64,000 bases of DNA from assembly GCF_003347635.1 (NCBI RefSeq), contig NZ_QDFY01000006.1, forward strand, positions 186,001 through 250,000. The letters run 5' to 3'. Source of the DNA: Sphingosinicella terrae (GTDB lineage: Bacteria > Pseudomonadota > Alphaproteobacteria > Sphingomonadales > Sphingomonadaceae). Positions 18,861 through 26,447 of the stretch are shown piece after piece; the stretch's first letter is position 1, and each line of letters opens with the position of its first letter. Below the pieces are notes generated by a model. That model ran no database searches and had not been told where the DNA came from. It saw only the letters and a program-made list of their open reading frames with translations. The position numbers and the translations under genes were made by a program.

Positions 18861-19718
18861 TCAGGCGCCGCCGGCGAAGGGCGCCTTGGCCGTGGCCGAG
18901 ACCGGGCCGAGCGGGCCGGTGTCGCGGCCTTGGGCGAACCTTGTCCTGGCCGCCGCGGCGAAGGTCCTGCCGACCGGAACCAGGGTCCCGTCGGTCAGGC
19001 GGAGGACAAGCCTGTGCCCCTCCGTCCGGACGCCCGCGACCGCGGCCTCGGCGACCCACCAGCGGCGGTGGACCTGCGCCCCGAGACGCGGGTCGAGCAA
19101 GGCGACCGCATCGGCCATCCGCATCAAGATCAGGGCGCTGCCCCCGGCGGCATGGACGCGCAGATAATGATCCTCCGTTTCGAGCGCGACGATGTCGCGG
19201 CCGATCTCCGGCGGCAGCCGGCCGAGCAAGGCGGCCGGAAAGGCAGGCGGGATCGGCTCTTCCCCCGATTCCGGGCGCGCGGGCGCATGGCCGGGTGTCT
19301 CGGCATCATCGGCCCGCGGCGCGGTGGCCGTCGCCGCGTAGGCGACCAGCAGCTGAACCGCCGCGACCGCGGCGAACAGGGCCGGCAGCTGCAAAGGCGT
19401 GAAGAAGCGGCCCGGCTGAAGGAGCGACAGGGTCCAGGCCACGATGAAGGTCATCGGCAAGGCGGAGGCCAGAGCGACGGCGCCGATCCGGATCGCGCCG
19501 GGGCGAAGCCTCGCTCTGGGCAGGACGGCGTCCGCCGCGACGGCTGCGACCACGCCGGCCGCGGTCAGCCCAATCCAGAAGGCGTAGCGGATCGCGGCCG
19601 GGAAGGCCTGGTAGGAACCGAAGGGGCCGGCGAAGCCGAGGAGCAGGCCCACCGCGATCGCGGCCCATGAAGGCCGCCATCTCCCCCACAAAGGCCGTTG
19701 GCGCTGCGTGAACTCCAT
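18861..19718 (-). CDS. Membrane-anchored LytTR-domain transcription regulator
   Basis: A 285-residue protein from MEFTQRQRPLWGRW. Four hydrophobic helices fill residues ~18-135 (WAAIAVGLLLGFAG, IRYAFWIGLTAAGVVAAV, LPMTFIVAWTLSLL, LPALFAAVAAVQLLVAY). After a proline-rich linker the C-terminal ~95 residues form a LytTR DNA-binding domain (RDIVALETEDHYLRVHAAGG, QVHRRWWVAEAAV). Such membrane LytTR regulators sense envelope or small-molecule signals without a histidine kinase. It is divergent from a secreted-protein gene at 19842, a likely target. The open extension to 20414 overlaps that gene and is not coding. Confidence 0.85.
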   Translation of the reverse strand: MEFTQRQRPLWGRWRPSWAAIAVGLLLGFAGPFGSYQAFPAAIRYAFWIGLTAAGVVAAVAADAVLPRARLRPGAIRIGAVALASALPMTFIVAWTLSLLQPGRFFTPLQLPALFAAVAAVQLLVAYAATATAPRADDAETPGHAPARPESGEEPIPPAFPAALLGRLPPEIGRDIVALETEDHYLRVHAAGGSALILMRMADAVALLDPRLGAQVHRRWWVAEAAVAGVRTEGHRLVLRLTDGTLVPVGRTFAAAARTRFAQGRDTGPLGPVSATAKAPFAGGA

Positions 19719-19841
19719 GCTTCCCACATTGGCGAAAAACGAAAGGCTATTGGCGAAATCCCGGCTTGTCGATGCGGCGCGGACCGGCGGATGCCGGCCG
19801 CCGGCGGCGCGATCCCGCGCCCCGGATATCAGCCTGGAGAG

Positions 19842-20312
19842 ATGAAGATGAAATGCCTGATGACGCTCGCGCTGGCCGCCGCCTTCGCTGCCCCGTCCGC
19901 TCTTGCCGCACAGCCCGCAACATCGATCACGGTGGACTGCGGCGCGGGAGCCGCCCCGGCGGGCGGTGAGGCCCCGAACCTCCACGGCGATTGGGATTTC
20001 CTGATGGACGTCGACGGGACGCCCAGCTTCGGGCTGATGTCGATCGGCCTGGTCGACGGCGGCTATGGCGGATCGGTGACGCCGGCGAGGACCGCGCCAG
20101 TCGTCCTGCGCCTGATCACCCTGAGCGGGCGCAGCATCCGGATGGCCGTCGCCTCGCGCGAGGGCGACGTCCTGTTCGACGGCAGGCTCTCGGCCGGAGG
20201 CGACCGGATGTGCGGGACGGTGACCTATCATGGCGGCCGCACCTTCGCGATGGTGGCGCAGAAGCGGCCTTCGACCTACGGGTCGCAGCCCCAGCCCCCG
20301 CGGGCGCCCTGA
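19842..20312 (+). CDS. Secreted protein of unknown function
   Basis: A 156-residue protein with a Sec signal peptide (MKMKCLMTLALAAAFAAPSALAAQ, cleavage after ALA). The mature part starts with a low-complexity spacer and then a beta-rich domain (LHGDWDFLMDVDGTPSFGLMSI, MCGTVTYHGGRTFAMVAQ). The ATG at 19842 is preceded by GGAGAG; ATG 19848 is an alternative. Its divergent placement from the LytTR regulator suggests regulation by it. No enzymatic motif was recognised. Confidence 0.75.
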   Translation: MKMKCLMTLALAAAFAAPSALAAQPATSITVDCGAGAAPAGGEAPNLHGDWDFLMDVDGTPSFGLMSIGLVDGGYGGSVTPARTAPVVLRLITLSGRSIRMAVASREGDVLFDGRLSAGGDRMCGTVTYHGGRTFAMVAQKRPSTYGSQPQPPRAP

Positions 20313-20428
20313 CCGGCCGCACGGGCAGGCGCCGGGCGCCCGGGCGCCGCCGCCTCGAGCGTGCGAGAATCGTTTTCGGCCCGAAACGGATCTGGTAGAA
20401 AGGCTCTTCCTCATCTGCGGGCGCCACC

Positions 20429-21328
20429 ATGGAGCATCGCTTTCGCGATCGTCTGGAGAAGTTCGCCGGCGTCGAGAAGCCTCCGACGCTGACGATCTCG
20501 GCGTTCGAAGCGGGGGAGTTTACGGCCACCCGGCTGCAGTGGAAGGAAAGCGCAAGCCATCGCACCCAGTTCGACCGCGTCGACGGGTATCTGATCTGCC
20601 TGCAGCGGCGGGAATTGCCCGCCCATCCCTATTGGGTGGAGGAACGTGCCCTCTCCCTGGCGGCCAGGCCCGGCCAGTTCCTGCTCCTCGACCTGAATGT
20701 CCGGCACGGCTCGCTCGGGCCGTCCGAGGTCGACTGCATCTCGGTCCACATCTCGCGCGAGACGCTGCGCCGCTACGAGCAGGAGCATGGGATAAGCGGC
20801 GGCGGGCAGCTGATCACGCCGCTCGCCGAGGCTCTCGACGACGACGTCATCCGGAACCTCACCGAATCGCTCCTGCCGGCCATCCACCAGCCGGAAACGC
20901 CGAGCCAGCTCTATTCCAGCCACGTAGCGCTCGCGCTGCTCGCGCGGCTGACGTCCGTCCACGGCGCGGCCGGGACAAATTCTCCGCGGCCATCCGGCCG
21001 CCTCGCCCCCTGGCAGGTGCGGCGGGCGAAGGAATTGCTGATCGCCCATCTCGACGGGGACATCGGCCTGGAGACGCTGGCGTCCGAATGCCGGCTCTCC
21101 CGAAGCCATTTCGCGCGCGCGTTCAAGGCGACCACCGGAAGCTCGCCGCTTCGCTGGCAACTCGCCCAGCGGCTCGAGCGGGCCAAGACCCTGCTCCTCG
21201 ACACCGACCTGCCGGTCGACGAGATCGCGAATGCCTGCGGCTTCGCCGATGCCAGCCACCTGTCGAGACACCATGTCGCGGCGACCGGGATGCCGCCGGG
21301 CGCGTGGCGGCGGGCCCATCGGTCCTGA
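20429..21328 (+). CDS. AraC-family transcriptional regulator
   Basis: A 299-residue regulator. The C-terminal ~100 residues hold two helix-turn-helix motifs: IGLETLASECRLSRSHFARA and VDEIANACGFADASHLSRHH. The N-terminal part is a ligand-binding/dimerisation region with no clear sensor family (QFDRVDGYLICLQRRELP). Its 3' end is about 100 bases before a co-directional SDR, GlcG-like and NTF2-like cluster, which it may control. Confidence 0.92.
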   Translation: MEHRFRDRLEKFAGVEKPPTLTISAFEAGEFTATRLQWKESASHRTQFDRVDGYLICLQRRELPAHPYWVEERALSLAARPGQFLLLDLNVRHGSLGPSEVDCISVHISRETLRRYEQEHGISGGGQLITPLAEALDDDVIRNLTESLLPAIHQPETPSQLYSSHVALALLARLTSVHGAAGTNSPRPSGRLAPWQVRRAKELLIAHLDGDIGLETLASECRLSRSHFARAFKATTGSSPLRWQLAQRLERAKTLLLDTDLPVDEIANACGFADASHLSRHHVAATGMPPGAWRRAHRS

Positions 21329-21429
21329 TCCGGCACTCACGTCCAAGCCGCAGCACTCCGGTCCATGGGAAGGCCGAAGCCGACCGCGTTACTGCCCCTT
21401 GATCGGCAGCAGCGAAAGGCGACGCGGAC

Positions 21430-22311
21430 ATGGGCAAGCGGATATTGATCACCGGTGGCGGCTCGGGCTTCGGCAAGGCCGCGGGGATCGGAATGGCCCG
21501 CAACGGCCATCACATCATCGCCACCTGCGAGGTATCGCCGATGGTCGCGGCGCTGCGCGCCGAGGTCGATGCGCTCGGCCTGGCCGACCGAATCCGCGTC
21601 GAGCGCCTCGACCTTCACGATCCCTACGACATCAAGCAGGCCCAAAGCTGGGACTTCGACATATTGTGGAACAATGCCGGCCGCGGCGAGCCCGGCCCGG
21701 TGTGGGAGATCCCGGTCGACATCGTCCGCCGCAACTACGAGAACAATGTCTTCCTGCCGCTGGAGCTGACCCAGGGAGTCGTCCAGCGCTGGATCCGCGA
21801 GGGCGCGAGCCGCGGCAAGAAGGTGGTGTTCACCTCCTCCATGGGCGGATTGTTCACCCCGGCCAATTGGGGGACCTACGTGTCGACCAAGCATGCGATC
21901 GAGGCCTTCGCCGAGGCGATGCAGCAGGAACTGGCCGCCTATGGGATCATGATCCAGACGATCAATCCCGGCGCCTATTTCACCGGCTATAACGAGACGA
22001 TGGCGGACAATCCGTTCCGCTGGCTCGACGATGCCCGGAACGTCACCAAGCGCGCCGAGCTGCGCAAGGGCTTCGACGATTTCTTCGCGACGCCCGAAGG
22101 CCGGATGGACCCGCAGGAGCAGATCGACGCGATGATCCGGATCGTGCCGGCGGAGACGGGCAGGTTCCGCAACGTCTGCCCCCAGCCAATCGAGGACATG
22201 CTCAAGGCCCACCAGCTCGCCGCCTGGGAGAACCGGATCGAGATCGCGCCGCCGGTCGACGACGTCATCGTCGCCGATCTGAAGACCGAAACCCAGCCCA
22301 GCCTGGCCTGA
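21430..22311 (+). CDS. SDR-family oxidoreductase
   Basis: A 293-residue classical short-chain dehydrogenase. The nucleotide-binding loop is TGGGSGFGK (residues ~8-16), the NNAG motif is LWNNAGRGEPG, the catalytic Ser lies in TSSMGGLF, and Tyr/Lys form YVSTKHA. The C-terminal ~70 residues (FFATPEGRMDPQEQID...) exceed a minimal SDR. The GlcG-like gene starts 12 bases downstream, so the two are co-transcribed. Substrate unknown. Confidence 0.92.
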   Translation: MGKRILITGGGSGFGKAAGIGMARNGHHIIATCEVSPMVAALRAEVDALGLADRIRVERLDLHDPYDIKQAQSWDFDILWNNAGRGEPGPVWEIPVDIVRRNYENNVFLPLELTQGVVQRWIREGASRGKKVVFTSSMGGLFTPANWGTYVSTKHAIEAFAEAMQQELAAYGIMIQTINPGAYFTGYNETMADNPFRWLDDARNVTKRAELRKGFDDFFATPEGRMDPQEQIDAMIRIVPAETGRFRNVCPQPIEDMLKAHQLAAWENRIEIAPPVDDVIVADLKTETQPSLA

Positions 22312-22323
22312 GGGGAGGCACGG

Positions 22324-22803
22324 ATGGACCTTCCCGAAGCGTGGAGCGCCGCCGCGATCGCGGCGGCGTGCGAAGAGGCGCGGGCGATCGGCGTGCCCAT
22401 GAACGTCGCCGTCCTCGACGGCGGCGCGAACCTCAAGGCGTTCCTGCGGATGGACGGGGCGCTGCTCGGATCCGTCGACATCGCCCTGCGCAAGGCCAAG
22501 ACGGCGGCCCTGTTCGGCATGAACAGCGAAGCGGTCGGCGAGTTCTGCAAGCCCGGCGGCACCTCGCCGGGCCTGGAGGACAGCAATGGCGGACTCACCG
22601 TGTTCGCCGGCGGCATCCCGTTGCGCGACGGCCAGGACCGCCTGCTCGGCGCCGTCGGCGTCTCCGGCGGCAGCGTCGCACAGGACCTTCAGGTCGCCGA
22701 GGCCGCCGCGCGCGGCGCGCAGGCGCTGCAGGAGAAGCTGACATGGTCGATTGCGGACGCCGCGGATTCTGCCTCGCCGCCGGCGCAGGCCTCCTCGTCA
22801 TGA
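22324..22803 (+). CDS. GlcG/HbpS-family heme-binding-like protein
   Basis: A 159-residue protein of the GlcG/HbpS (DUF336) family: VAVLDGGANLKAFLRMDGA, ALRKAKTAALF and GGIPLRDGQDRLLGAVGVSGG are family hallmarks. Related proteins bind heme or cobalamin, or act as accessory proteins beside oxidoreductases. RBS GAGGGGAGG precedes the ATG. Its 3' end overlaps the next gene by 61 bases, and the last ~20 residues are low-complexity. Confidence 0.88.
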   Translation: MDLPEAWSAAAIAAACEEARAIGVPMNVAVLDGGANLKAFLRMDGALLGSVDIALRKAKTAALFGMNSEAVGEFCKPGGTSPGLEDSNGGLTVFAGGIPLRDGQDRLLGAVGVSGGSVAQDLQVAEAAARGAQALQEKLTWSIADAADSASPPAQASSS

Positions 22804-23252
22804 CGGCAGGGGCGGCCGGCGCCGAGACGGCACCGGCCGAGGAAGAAGGCAACCGCGCCCGCGTCGCGGCCGGATTCGAGGCGTGGCGGGCCGGGACCGG
22901 CAGTCCCTACGACCTCCTTGCCGAGGATGCGGCCTGGACCATTACCGGCCGATCGGCGGCCGCCGGGACCTATCCGAGCAAGGAAGCCTTCCTCGCCGGA
23001 GTCATCCGGCCGTTCAATGCGCGGATGCAGTCGCGCCTCATCCCGACGGTGCGGCGTCTCTATGCCGAGGACGACACCGTCATCGCCTTGTTCGACGCCG
23101 CGGGAACGGCGCGCGACGGGCAGCCTTACGCCAATAGCTACGCCTGGATCCTGGAGATGCGAGGCGGGATGATCGTGCGCGCCCAGGCCTTCTTCGACAG
23201 CATCGCCTTCGACGATCTGTGGCGGAGGGTCAGTCCCGCGCCCGAAGGCTGA
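22743..23252 (+). CDS. Exported NTF2-like (SnoaL-type) protein
   Basis: A 169-residue protein with an N-terminal export signal that looks Tat-like (CGRRGFCLAAGAGLLVMTAG; twin Arg before a hydrophobic stretch, cleavage after AGA). The mature domain is NTF2-like: VAAGFEAWRAGTGSPYDLLAED, WTITGRS, and a C-terminal GGMIVRAQAFFDSIAFDDLW. The start at 22743 was preferred because the signal needs it; ATG 22800 would give ATGA coupling but remove the signal. Probably a periplasmic ketosteroid-isomerase-type enzyme or binding protein of the SDR cluster. Confidence 0.82.
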   Translation: MVDCGRRGFCLAAGAGLLVMTAGAAGAETAPAEEEGNRARVAAGFEAWRAGTGSPYDLLAEDAAWTITGRSAAAGTYPSKEAFLAGVIRPFNARMQSRLIPTVRRLYAEDDTVIALFDAAGTARDGQPYANSYAWILEMRGGMIVRAQAFFDSIAFDDLWRRVSPAPEG

Positions 23253-23339
23253 GGTCGTCAAAGCGGGGGCAGGACTGAAGCTGCCTCTTGCCGATGCGGA
23301 CCCGCGAGGGGAAAAGGCGGGCACGAGGAGCGAACATCC

Positions 23340-23837
23340 GTGTCCGAATACGCCCTTCGCCCGTTGCGCCTCGCCGACGCGCCCGCCTTGCTCGCCTTGA
23401 TGAAGCGCGCCGAAGGGGGGCTCGGGCGGCTGCCCGGCGAGATGGACCTGCCTTGGATGGAGGAGGCGCTTTCCGGCGCGCTGGCGGGCGGGGTCGCGAT
23501 CGGCACGTGGGAGGGGGACGGGCTGATCGGCATGATCAAGGCGAGCCGCATGCCGTCCGTGCAGTTCCAGCATGTGCTGTGGGACCTGACGGTGGCGGTC
23601 GCGCCCGAAGCGCAGGGACGCGGCGTCGGCCGCAGGCTGTTCGCGGACCTGATCGCGCGCGCACGGTCGGCGACGCCGGGGGTCGAGCGGATCGAGCTGG
23701 TGGTCAGGGAGGGGCTGACCCACGCGATCCGGCTCTACGAAAGCGTCGGCTTCCGGCAGGAGGGACGGTTCGAGCGACGTTTCCGGCTGGCCGATGGGAC
23801 ATACGAGGCGGATCTGCCGATGGCGCTGATGTTGTAA
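23340..23837 (+). CDS. GNAT-family N-acetyltransferase
   Basis: A 165-residue GNAT with an intact acetyl-CoA loop, VAPEAQGRGVGRRLF, and a C-terminal ESVGFRQEGRFERRF segment like RimJ/RimL or PhnO-type enzymes. It starts with GTG. It may acylate an amine substrate; the neighbouring SDR, GlcG and NTF2 genes on the same strand give no direct hint. An 87-base gap separates it from the NTF2-like gene, so it may have its own promoter. Confidence 0.88.
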   Translation: MSEYALRPLRLADAPALLALMKRAEGGLGRLPGEMDLPWMEEALSGALAGGVAIGTWEGDGLIGMIKASRMPSVQFQHVLWDLTVAVAPEAQGRGVGRRLFADLIARARSATPGVERIELVVREGLTHAIRLYESVGFRQEGRFERRFRLADGTYEADLPMALML

Positions 23838-24012
23838 GGGAGGGACGCCCTCTCACAGGGGATGCCGGTGCGGCCACGCGTCGCCGCGTGGGCCGGTTGC
23901 AGGAGGAGAGTCGGTCCGCCGCCCGGAGCTGGATTCCCGCCTTCGCGAGAATGACGGAGAAAGGGGTGTGGCAGGGCGGGACACGCGGTTCCTGATCGGC
24001 GGTGTCGCCTCC

Positions 24013-24057
24013 AGCGATCTTCGAGTCGTCAGACGAAACGTCTGACTGCCCATCGCT
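24013..24057. repeat. Intergenic stem-loop between convergent genes
   Basis: Inner arms GTCAGACG (24028-24035) and CGTCTGAC (24039-24046) around a 3-base loop, inside outer arms AGCGAT and ATCGCT. It has the same overall plan as the element at 6414-6457. Between two convergent genes it could serve as a bidirectional terminator, although no T-run follows. Confidence 0.65.
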
Positions 24058-24426
24058 TCAGGCTTCCGCCGCTTCCTCCTTCCCCTCTTTCACTTCGGCC
24101 GGCGCCGCCTCCGCCCAGATGAGCAAAGCGTCGAGCGTCGGGCAGAGGGACTGGCCCCAGTCGGTCAGGTGATATTCGACGCGGGGCGGGACCTCGTGAT
24201 GGACGATGCGGGCGACGACCTTGTCCTTTTCGAGCTGGCGCAGTTGCTGGATCAGCATCTTCTGCGAGATTCCCGGGATCGCTCGCTCCAGTTCCGAGAA
24301 GCGGCGCACCTTGCCGCCGAAGAGCTGGAACAGGATGACGAGCTTCCAGCGGCCCTCGAGAACGCGAAGCGCATTCTGGACGCCCCGGGCGGCCGTATCG
24401 GCGGTATATTCGGGTCGCTTACCCAT
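24058..24426 (-). CDS. HxlR-family transcriptional regulator
   Basis: A 122-residue winged-helix regulator of the HxlR/MarR-like family: LRVLEGRWKLVILFQLFGG, FSELERAIPGISQKMLIQQL and YHLTDWGQSLCPTLDALLIW are diagnostic. These proteins often sense aldehydes or redox state. It diverges from an NTF2-like and SDR pair with about 95 bases between starts, which makes that pair the probable target. The extreme C-terminus is a charged tail (EVKEGKEEAAEA). Confidence 0.94.
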   Translation of the reverse strand: MGKRPEYTADTAARGVQNALRVLEGRWKLVILFQLFGGKVRRFSELERAIPGISQKMLIQQLRQLEKDKVVARIVHHEVPPRVEYHLTDWGQSLCPTLDALLIWAEAAPAEVKEGKEEAAEA

Positions 24427-24520
24427 GGGTGAGTACCTTACTTTTTTGTGCGTTCTTGCGTGAAAGTGAGCGTAGCGCCAGATCCTTGTCGGTCAATCCC
24501 GGACCCAAGGAGACTGGACG

Positions 24521-24847
24521 ATGAAAATCCCTCTTCCCGACCCTATACGCGCCTATTTCGACGCCAACCGGCGGCTCGACGCCGAGGCGATGCTCGCGCC
24601 CTTCGCGCCCGAAGCGGTCGTCCGCGACGAGCGGCGCACCCACCGGGGACGCGACGCGATCCGCGCCTGGATCCTCGAGGCCAGCGTCGCCAGCCAGGCC
24701 GTGGCCGAACCGCAGTCGGTTCGCGCCGAGGGCGGCGTCGAGCGCGTGGCCGCCCGCGTCTCGGGGGCGTTCCCCGGCAGCCCGGTCATCCTGGACTTCC
24801 GGTTCAGCCTGGCGAGCGGCCGCATCGCCGCGCTGGAAATCGGATGA
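24521..24847 (+). CDS. NTF2-like (SnoaL-type) protein
   Basis: A 108-residue cytosolic NTF2-like domain: IRAYFDANRRLDAEAMLAPF, VVRDERRTHRGRDAIRAWI and FRFSLASGRIAALEIG follow the SnoaL/DUF4440 pattern. The preceding leader contains CAAGGAGAC as RBS. It overlaps the downstream SDR (ATGA), so the two are translationally coupled and probably form one small metabolic unit controlled by the HxlR protein. No catalytic residues could be assigned. Confidence 0.88.
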   Translation: MKIPLPDPIRAYFDANRRLDAEAMLAPFAPEAVVRDERRTHRGRDAIRAWILEASVASQAVAEPQSVRAEGGVERVAARVSGAFPGSPVILDFRFSLASGRIAALEIG

Positions 24848-25635
24848 TGGCGCGGATCGATCCGGAGGAGTTCGCCGGCCAGGCGGTGGTCGTCACCGCG
24901 GGCACCAAGGGCGCCGGAGCGGCCACCTTCCGTCGCTTCGCCGCGGGCGGGGCCAGGCTGATCACGGCGGCGCGATCGGGGCGGCCGGACTTCGTCCCGG
25001 CCGACGCCTTCGTCGAGGCGGATCTCGGCACGGCCGAGGGCGTGACGCGCCTCGCCGAGGCGGCGGCCGAACGGCTCGGGCCGATCGACGTCATCGCCCA
25101 TGTGCTGGGCGGCTCCACCGCGCCCGGCGGCGGCTTCGCCGCCCTGGACGACGGCCATTGGAGCGCCGAGATCGCGCTCAACCTGATGGGCGCGGTGCGG
25201 CTCGACCGCGCGCTCGTCCCGGCTATGCTCGCGCGGGGGCGCGGCGCGATCGTCCATGTCGCGTCGATCCAGCGCCGGCTGCCGCTGCCCGAATCGACGA
25301 CCGCCTATGCCGCGGCGAAGGCGGCCTTGGCCGCCTACAGCAAGGCGCTGTCCAAGGAGATCGGGCCGAAGGGGATCAGGGTCAACGTGGTCTCGCCGGG
25401 CTGGATCTACACCGAGGCGGCCGAGGCGCTGGTGAAGCGGATCGCGGCGAGCTCGGGCGAAGGCGAGGCGGCGGCCCGGCAGAGCATCCTCGACGCGCTC
25501 GGCGGGATCCCGCTCGGCCGGCCGGCGCAGCCCGAGGAGGTGGCCGAGCTGATCGCCTTCCTCGCCTCGGACCGGGCGGCTTCGATCCACGGCGCCGAAT
25601 TCACCATCGACGGCGGCACGGTGCCGACGATCTGA
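24844..25635 (+). CDS. SDR-family oxidoreductase
   Basis: A 263-residue SDR of the FabG-like type. The cofactor loop is TAGTKGAGAA, which replaces the normal TGxxxGIG and hints at altered cofactor preference. HVLGGSTAP replaces NNAG. The catalytic Ser lies in HVASIQRR, Tyr/Lys in YAAAKAALA, and the C-terminal GAEFTIDGGTVPTI is standard. Coupled to the NTF2 gene by ATGA overlap. The cytosolic reaction is unknown. Confidence 0.92.
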   Translation: MMARIDPEEFAGQAVVVTAGTKGAGAATFRRFAAGGARLITAARSGRPDFVPADAFVEADLGTAEGVTRLAEAAAERLGPIDVIAHVLGGSTAPGGGFAALDDGHWSAEIALNLMGAVRLDRALVPAMLARGRGAIVHVASIQRRLPLPESTTAYAAAKAALAAYSKALSKEIGPKGIRVNVVSPGWIYTEAAEALVKRIAASSGEGEAAARQSILDALGGIPLGRPAQPEEVAELIAFLASDRAASIHGAEFTIDGGTVPTI

Positions 25636-25802
25636 GGCGGGGCGGATGGCTCGACGGCGTGGGGATCGCGCTCGCGTCACCGAGACAGGGTGGCGCCCGA
25701 GGAAGACGCGGGAAAGCGATGGCCTGCCTGCCGAAACAGGCTCATGTTGCCGTGTCGCCGTTTTGACCGCGGATGCGGCCCGCGCATCCCGGGAGAGCAG
25801 AT

Positions 25803-26402
25803 ATGCGGTCCAGACCCGTCAGGATAGCGATCGGCGCCCTGCTCGCCCTCGCCTGCGGTGCCGGACCGGCCGCGCCCCTCGCTCCCGCGGCTGGCCCGCA
25901 GGCCGGAGGCGTGTCGCCCGCCGGCCTGATCCTTCAGGTGGACGAAGGCGAGCGGCGGGTCCGCCGCTCACGGGCCGACGGCGCGCCCGGATTGACGACT
26001 CCGTTCATCCTCAAGGTGGATCGAAGGAATGGCGGCTCGCAGCATCTGATGATGGGCTATGAGGAGATCGCTCCGGGGGACTCGATCCGGCCGCATCGGC
26101 ACCTCGTCGCCGACGAGATCATCTTCGTCCACCGGGGCTCGGGACGGGTCGGACTCGGAGGACGCGAGGCGCGGGTCGAGTCCGGCGCCACCATTTATAT
26201 TCCGAGGGAAACGCGGATCACCCTGCACAATGACGGCACCGAGCCGCTCGCCATCGCCTTCATCTTCTCGGCGCCCGGCTTCGAGGAGCTGATGCGCGAC
26301 AATTCGGTGCTCGAGGGAGAAGCCGATCGACCGATCGATGCGGCGGAGAGACGGCAGATCGAGGCCCGCAACAGCTGGCATACCGTGCACGAGGCGCACT
26401 GA
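25803..26402 (+). CDS. Secreted cupin-domain protein
   Basis: A 199-residue protein with a signal peptide (MRSRPVRIAIGALLALACGAG...). A single cupin domain carries motif 1 RPHRHLVADEIIFVHRGSG and motif 2 GATIYIPRETRITLHNDG, including the metal-type His-x-His and a Glu. It is probably periplasmic and binds a metal or small molecule. RBS GGGAGAGC precedes ATG 25803. An upstream in-frame ATG at 25773 would give a longer leader. No operon partner; it is convergent with the serine hydrolase gene. Confidence 0.8.
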   Translation: MRSRPVRIAIGALLALACGAGPAAPLAPAAGPQAGGVSPAGLILQVDEGERRVRRSRADGAPGLTTPFILKVDRRNGGSQHLMMGYEEIAPGDSIRPHRHLVADEIIFVHRGSGRVGLGGREARVESGATIYIPRETRITLHNDGTEPLAIAFIFSAPGFEELMRDNSVLEGEADRPIDAAERRQIEARNSWHTVHEAH

Positions 26403-26447
26403 GGCCGAGCGTCGTCTTCGATCGAGAGAGCGCCGGCGGCCGCGTCC

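Noticed and set aside
25636-25802. Riboswitch before the cupin gene
   Set aside because: A small GCCTG/CAGGC hairpin is present but no known riboswitch consensus fits.
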